Shown here: positions 5,109 through 8,758 of the stretch, piece after piece
Layout: each line of letters opens with the position of its first letter
Position numbering within the stretch: position 1 is the stretch's first letter
Program-made: the position numbers and the translations under genes
Source: Thermoflexales bacterium
Lineage (GTDB): Bacteria; Chloroflexota; Anaerolineae; S140-20
Assembly (NCBI GenBank): GCA_015484715.1
Contig: WFUY01000339.1
Span: forward strand, 1 to 8,758
DNA length: 8,758 nucleotides
Direction: 5' to 3'
The notes under the pieces: model-generated
The model's input: only the letters and a program-made list of their open reading frames with translations
What the model was told of the DNA's origin: nothing
Database searches by the model: none

Positions 5109-7121
5109 CATCACCATCTCCGGCTCCCGCTCCCGCCCGTCGGGAGAGCGCACGTCCCACAGAATGCCTTCGATCTGGAACATCACCTGCTCGCTGGTGA
5201 AGTGGGCGCCGGTGATGGCTGCGCTGGGGCAGGCCGCCACGCAGGTCCCACACCCCTGGCAGAGGGCCGTCACCACCTCCGACACTCCCCGGTCCTCGTG
5301 GTAGACGATGGCGTTGTAGGGGCAGAGGTTGTTGCAGATGCGGCAGCCGGAGCAGAGTTCCTCGATGATGTGGGCCCGCACCGGCTCCATCAGCACCGTC
5401 CCCTGGCTGATCAGGCTGGCCACCCGGGCCGCCGCCGCCGCCCCCTGGGCCACCGACTCGGGGATGTCCTTCGGCCCCTGGCAGGCCCCGGCGATGAAGA
5501 TCCCCTCCGTCATCGTCGCCACCGGGTCCAGCTTCGGGTGGCGCTCCACGAAGAAGCCGTCGAAGTCGCACCCCAGCCCGAAGCGCTGGGCTACCTCCCG
5601 CGAGTCGTGCCGCGCCTCCAGCCCCGCGCTCAGGATCACCATATCCACCGGGATGCGCCGCTGTCTGCCGATCAGCGTGTCCTCGACCTGGACGATCAGC
5701 TTGCCCTCCTCGCCGGGCATCCGCGCGGCGTCGGTCACCTCGGCCACCCGGCCCCGGATGAAGTGCGTCTTCTCTTCTAGGAGTCGGTGGTAGAACTCTT
5801 CGTACCCTTTGCCGGGGGCGCGGATGTCAATGTAGAAGTTGTAGACCTCGGCGTTGGGCAGCCGCTCGTGGACCAGGTGGGCGAACTTGAGGGAGTACAT
5901 ACAGCAGACCTTGGAGCAGTACTCGTTGTAATTCTTGTCCCGCGAGCCCACGCAGTGGATGATGGCCACGCTCTGGGGCTCCGTCACCCCATCCCGCAGG
6001 ACAATCCGGCCCCCCGTCGGCCCCGCCGCGTTCACCATCCGCTCGAACTCCAGGCTGGTGAAGACGTTGGCCAGCCGCCCGTAGCCGTACTGGGGAATCC
6101 GGCGCGGGTCGAAGAGGTCGTACCCCGTCGCCAGGATGATGTTCCCCACCTCGATCTGCAGGATCTCGTCCTCCTGCTCGAAGTCTATGGCGCCGGCGGG
6201 ACAGAAGATCTGGCACGCTTTGCACTTCCCCCGCTGAAAGTAGATGCAGTTCTCCACGTCAATGACGGGGTACTTGGGCACCGCCTGGGGGAAGGGGCGG
6301 TAGATCGCCTTGCGGTAGCCCAGCCCGGCCTCGAAGACCTCGTCCAGCACCTTCTTGGGGCACTTCTCCTCGCAGATGCCGCAGCCGGTGCAGAGCTCCT
6401 CGTTGACGTAGCGGGCCTTCTTGCGCACGGTGACGGTGAAGTTGCCGATGTACCCCTCCACCTCCTCCACCTCGCTGTAGCTCAGCAGGGTGATGTTGGG
6501 ATGCTGCCCCACCTCGACCATCTTGGGGGTGAGGATGCAGGCGGAGCAGTCGAGGGTGGGGAAGGTCTTGTCCAACTGGGCCATATGGCCGCCGATGGAG
6601 GGCTCCCGCTCGACCAGGTAGACGGGGTAGCCGGCGTTGGCCAGCTCCAGGGCGGCGGTGATGCCGGCGATGCCGCCGCCGACGACGAGGGTGGCGGGGT
6701 TGATCTGGACGGGCAGGGGCTCCAGGGGCTGATGGTGGACGACCCGCTCGATGGCCCCTTTGACCAATGCCTTAGCCTTCTCGGTGGCCGCCTCCCGGTC
6801 GTCGGTGATCCAGGAGTCCTGCTCCCGGATGTTGGCCATCTCGAAGAAGAAGGGGTTAAGGCCGGCCCGCTGGCACGTATCCCGGAAGGTCTTCTCGTGC
6901 ATGTGGGGGGAGCAGGCGGCGACGACGACGCGGGTGAGGCCCAGTTCGCGGATGTCCTCTTCGATGAGGTCCTGGCCCAGGCTGGAGCACATGAACTTGT
7001 AGTCGCGGGCCACCGCCACGTGGGGCTGCTCACCGGCCCAGCGGGCGACCGCTTCCACGTCCACCGTGCGGGCGATGTTCGTGCCGCAGTGACAGATGTA
7101 GACACCGACTCTCTCAGCCAT
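5103..7121 (-). CDS. hdrA: Heterodisulfide reductase subunit A-like protein (HdrA), flavin-based electron bifurcation hub
   Basis: HdrA carries the FAD where an electron pair from hydrogenase is split between a high- and a low-potential branch. From the ATG at 7121 it has 672 residues, full length for the family. The N-terminal domain has CHCGTNI (Cys10, Cys12), FMCSS (Cys45) and ACSPH (Cys70). The FAD fold begins at VVGGGIAG (Gly148-Gly153). An inserted ferredoxin region has LCTGCGICEEKCP (Cys244, 247, 250, 254) and Cys292 plus CKACQIFCP (300, 303, 307). The HdrA-specific set Cys390, Cys402, Cys406 and Cys407 follows, in HCVGSRD and YCSKVCC. The C-terminal 2x[4Fe-4S] domain has CSGCRICNNLCP (590-600) and CQGCGTCVAACP (621-631). 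An ATG at 7145 would add eight residues but lacks a ribosome site, whereas GGGAGGGAG precedes 7121. No expected cluster ligand is missing. With mvhDGA beside it, H2 is the likely donor. Confidence 0.95.
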   Translation of the reverse strand: MAERVGVYICHCGTNIARTVDVEAVARWAGEQPHVAVARDYKFMCSSLGQDLIEEDIRELGLTRVVVAACSPHMHEKTFRDTCQRAGLNPFFFEMANIREQDSWITDDREAATEKAKALVKGAIERVVHHQPLEPLPVQINPATLVVGGGIAGITAALELANAGYPVYLVEREPSIGGHMAQLDKTFPTLDCSACILTPKMVEVGQHPNITLLSYSEVEEVEGYIGNFTVTVRKKARYVNEELCTGCGICEEKCPKKVLDEVFEAGLGYRKAIYRPFPQAVPKYPVIDVENCIYFQRGKCKACQIFCPAGAIDFEQEDEILQIEVGNIILATGYDLFDPRRIPQYGYGRLANVFTSLEFERMVNAAGPTGGRIVLRDGVTEPQSVAIIHCVGSRDKNYNEYCSKVCCMYSLKFAHLVHERLPNAEVYNFYIDIRAPGKGYEEFYHRLLEEKTHFIRGRVAEVTDAARMPGEEGKLIVQVEDTLIGRQRRIPVDMVILSAGLEARHDSREVAQRFGLGCDFDGFFVERHPKLDPVATMTEGIFIAGACQGPKDIPESVAQGAAAAARVASLISQGTVLMEPVRAHIIEELCSGCRICNNLCPYNAIVYHEDRGVSEVVTALCQGCGTCVAACPSAAITGAHFTSEQVMFQIEGILWDVRSPDGREREPEMVMA

Positions 7122-7191
7122 AGCTCTCCCTCCCTCGCTGCGCATTTCGCGTCCGATGCCAGGGGTGGTGTGCTGCCCACCTTATGTTGCC

Positions 7192-7247
7192 GACCGCGGA
7201 CCGCCGACGGACGACCGCTACGCGCAAGCACGCATCGCACCTCACGC
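7192..7247 (-). repeat. Eight degenerate 7-bp units in the hdrD-like/hdrA gap
   Basis: On the minus strand the units are GCGTGAG, GTGCGAT, GCGTGCT, TGCGCGT, AGCGGTC, GTCCGTC, GGCGGTC and CGCGGTC. The first contains the TGA stop of the HdrD-like gene. The last four share a terminal GTC and are the clearest. The rest of the gap to the hdrA start at 7121 holds no clear promoter or hairpin. Confidence 0.6.
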
Positions 7248-8758
7248 CTGCATCGCTTCGTAGACCAACTCGACCAGCTCCTTGACCACCAGGCGGTCTT
7301 CGTAGCCGGTGGTCTTCAGCGCGTCCCGGTACATGGCGACATCCTTGGGGCAGGCGACGACGAGGACCTGCACGCCGTCCAGTTGCGCCGCCTCTCGGAT
7401 GCGGGCCTCGCTGGGGCGCTCCTTGACCTCGCCTTCTTCCATCCAGATGCGGCCTCCGCCGGCACCGCAGCAGAAGGACCGCTCGCGGTGGCGCGGCATC
7501 TCGACCAGCGTGCAGCCGGTCGCCTCGATCACCCGTCGCGGCGACTCGTACACACCGTTGTAGCGCCCCAGGTAGCAGGGATCGTGGTAGGTGACGGTGT
7601 AGCCCAGCTTCCGGCCCAGCCGGAGCCGGCCGGAGGTGATCAGCCGATCCAGCAGCTCGGCGTGATGGAGCACCGGACGGTCCCCGATCACCTCGGGCGG
7701 GTACTCGTTCTTGAGAGTGTTGTAGGTGTGGGGGTCGGTGGTGACGATGGCCTGGAAGGTGCACCGGCTCAGCGCCGCGCCGTTCCGCTCCATCAGCATC
7801 TCGAAGAGCCCCTCCTCTCCCACCCGGCGCACGTCGTTGCCGGCGCTCCGCTCCCCGTCGTACAGGATGCCGAAGTCCAGCCCGGCCTGTTGGAAGACCT
7901 GGGCCGCCTGGCGCGTCACCTCGACCAGGCCGGCGTGGTAGGAGGCGTAGTCGCCGGCGAACCAGAGGTACTCGACCGCCTCTTTCCGGGCATCCTTGAT
8001 CCGGGGCCGGAGGGGTTGGCTCCACCTCGCCCGCATCCGGGGGGATTGACCGAAGGCGTTGCCGTAGCGGGCCAGGTTGGCCAGCGCCTCTTGGAGCTGC
8101 GGGTCCACCTCCCCCTCGTTGACCAGGTAGCGGCGCAGGTCCACGATCAGCGCGACGGGATCGGTGAAGATGGGGCAGACCTGGGCGCAGGCCCGGCAGC
8201 TCGTGCAGGCCCACACCTCCGCCGGGGAGATCAGGTCGCCGTGGAGCGCCCGACCGTTGCCGCGCTGCCACAGGTGGAGCTTCAGCTTGACCATCAGGTC
8301 GCGGGGGGAGAAGGGGAGGCCGCTGGCGTAGGCCGGGCACTGGTCCTGGCAGCGGCCACAGCGGACGCAGGCCTCGAAGTCCAGGATCTGCTTCCAGGTG
8401 AAGTCGCGCCAGGTCGCCGCGCCCACAGGACTGCTGTGATAGGCCGGGGCCAGGGCTCCGGCCGGCCCCAGGGAGCGGAAGAAGATGTTGAGGGGGGCCG
8501 CCACGATGTGGAAGAGCTTGGTGAAGGGGATGCTGGCGATGAAGGTGAAGGCCAGCAGCCCGTGGGTGATCCAGAGGGCCAGGTGCAGGGTGCGGCTGGT
8601 CGGATCGCCCAGGGCGGCGAAGAGGGAGGCCACGGCGCTCCCCACCGGCGACCAGGCGGCCCAGCTCGGCCGGAGGACGGCGATGCGCAGCCCCTCGACC
8701 AGGTAGCCGGTGAGGGCGATGAGGGCCAGCATGCCGAGGGCGTAGGCGTCCTCCCAGG
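7242..8758 (-). CDS. Membrane-anchored HdrD-like iron-sulfur protein (NarI/DsrM-like cytochrome segment fused to HdrD-like domain); 5' end off right edge
   Basis: The frame is open to the right edge: eight codons (WEDAYALG) precede the first visible ATG at 8732, inside a membrane helix, so that ATG is not the true start. Counting from it, residues 1-20 (LIALTGYLVEGLRIA) and 48-70 are membrane segments resembling NarI/DsrM/HdrE. His50, His57 and His75 (in PFTKLFHI) are candidate heme b ligands. Two [4Fe-4S] motifs follow: CVRCGRCQDQCP (122-132) and CTSCRACAQVCP (176-186). The first CCG domain is degenerate: SAGNDVRR and TTDPHTYN occur where related proteins carry cysteines. The second keeps Cys386, Cys421-Cys422 (CCGAGGG) and Cys461, but has Asp464 where a CxxC is usual. 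By homology it exchanges electrons between HdrA and either the quinone pool or a disulfide. Its place first among the visible genes, before hdrA, suggests it replaces soluble HdrBC. It could also be called DsrK/HmcF/TmcB-like. Confidence 0.85.
   Translation of the reverse strand, partial: WEDAYALGMLALIALTGYLVEGLRIAVLRPSWAAWSPVGSAVASLFAALGDPTSRTLHLALWITHGLLAFTFIASIPFTKLFHIVAAPLNIFFRSLGPAGALAPAYHSSPVGAATWRDFTWKQILDFEACVRCGRCQDQCPAYASGLPFSPRDLMVKLKLHLWQRGNGRALHGDLISPAEVWACTSCRACAQVCPIFTDPVALIVDLRRYLVNEGEVDPQLQEALANLARYGNAFGQSPRMRARWSQPLRPRIKDARKEAVEYLWFAGDYASYHAGLVEVTRQAAQVFQQAGLDFGILYDGERSAGNDVRRVGEEGLFEMLMERNGAALSRCTFQAIVTTDPHTYNTLKNEYPPEVIGDRPVLHHAELLDRLITSGRLRLGRKLGYTVTYHDPCYLGRYNGVYESPRRVIEATGCTLVEMPRHRERSFCCGAGGGRIWMEEGEVKERPSEARIREAAQLDGVQVLVVACPKDVAMYRDALKTTGYEDRLVVKELVELVYEAMQA

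Noticed and set aside
7122..7191. Possible internal promoter before hdrA
   Set aside because: No pair of -35/-10 hexamers at acceptable spacing was found. The spacer is mostly GC-rich repeat and a ribosome-binding site.
7114..8340. 408-residue minus-strand frame overlapping the HdrD-like gene
   Set aside because: Arg/Pro/Gly-rich off-frame shadow. The in-frame product carries the ferredoxin and CCG motifs.

Overview
The window is GC-rich and bacterial. It is almost filled by one minus-strand operon for a group 3c [NiFe] hydrogenase coupled to heterodisulfide reductase-type (Hdr) electron-transfer proteins. The likely host is an anaerobic or facultatively anaerobic, H2-metabolising bacterium. 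Chloroflexota (Anaerolineae-like) is my best guess from the gene set and the style of the intergenic repeats, but this is a weak inference and no marker gene is present.

Layout in transcription order (right to left): (1) 8758-7242, a membrane-anchored HdrD-like iron-sulfur protein whose N-terminus lies off the right edge; (2) 7121-5103, HdrA, the flavin and multi-[4Fe-4S] subunit; (3) 5036-4551, an MvhD-type [2Fe-2S] protein; (4) 4548-3523, an MvhG-type hydrogenase small subunit; (5) 3526-2033, an MvhA-type NiFe large subunit; (6) 2004-1498, a hydrogenase maturation protease; (7) 1479-979, a stand-alone cyclic-nucleotide-binding-fold protein without a DNA-binding domain. The mvhD/mvhG/mvhA genes are tightly packed, with an ATGA overlap between mvhG and mvhA. 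The operon promoter must lie beyond the right edge.

In the model from known families, MvhA oxidises or produces H2, electrons pass through MvhG and MvhD to HdrA, and the HdrA flavin splits or merges them between a low-potential carrier (ferredoxin) and an Hdr-type partner. Here the visible partner is not soluble HdrB/HdrC but a protein that joins a NarI/DsrM-like membrane cytochrome segment to an HdrD-like iron-sulfur part. That partner has lost most cysteines of its first CCG domain. This points to a membrane (quinone) link rather than a classic heterodisulfide reductase.

From 334 to 978 there is no convincing gene. This stretch holds an intrinsic terminator for the operon (661-695), three separate palindromic elements (503-657, 721-785, 843-939), and a strong sigma70-like promoter (461-489). 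The promoter reads left into the start of a membrane sensor protein (333-1, running off the left edge), and its -10 box sits inside a CRP/FNR-like palindrome. Three intergenic junctions in the operon (2014-2041, 5060-5108, 7192-7247) carry degenerate 7-bp tandem repeats, each beginning in phase at the stop codon of the upstream gene.
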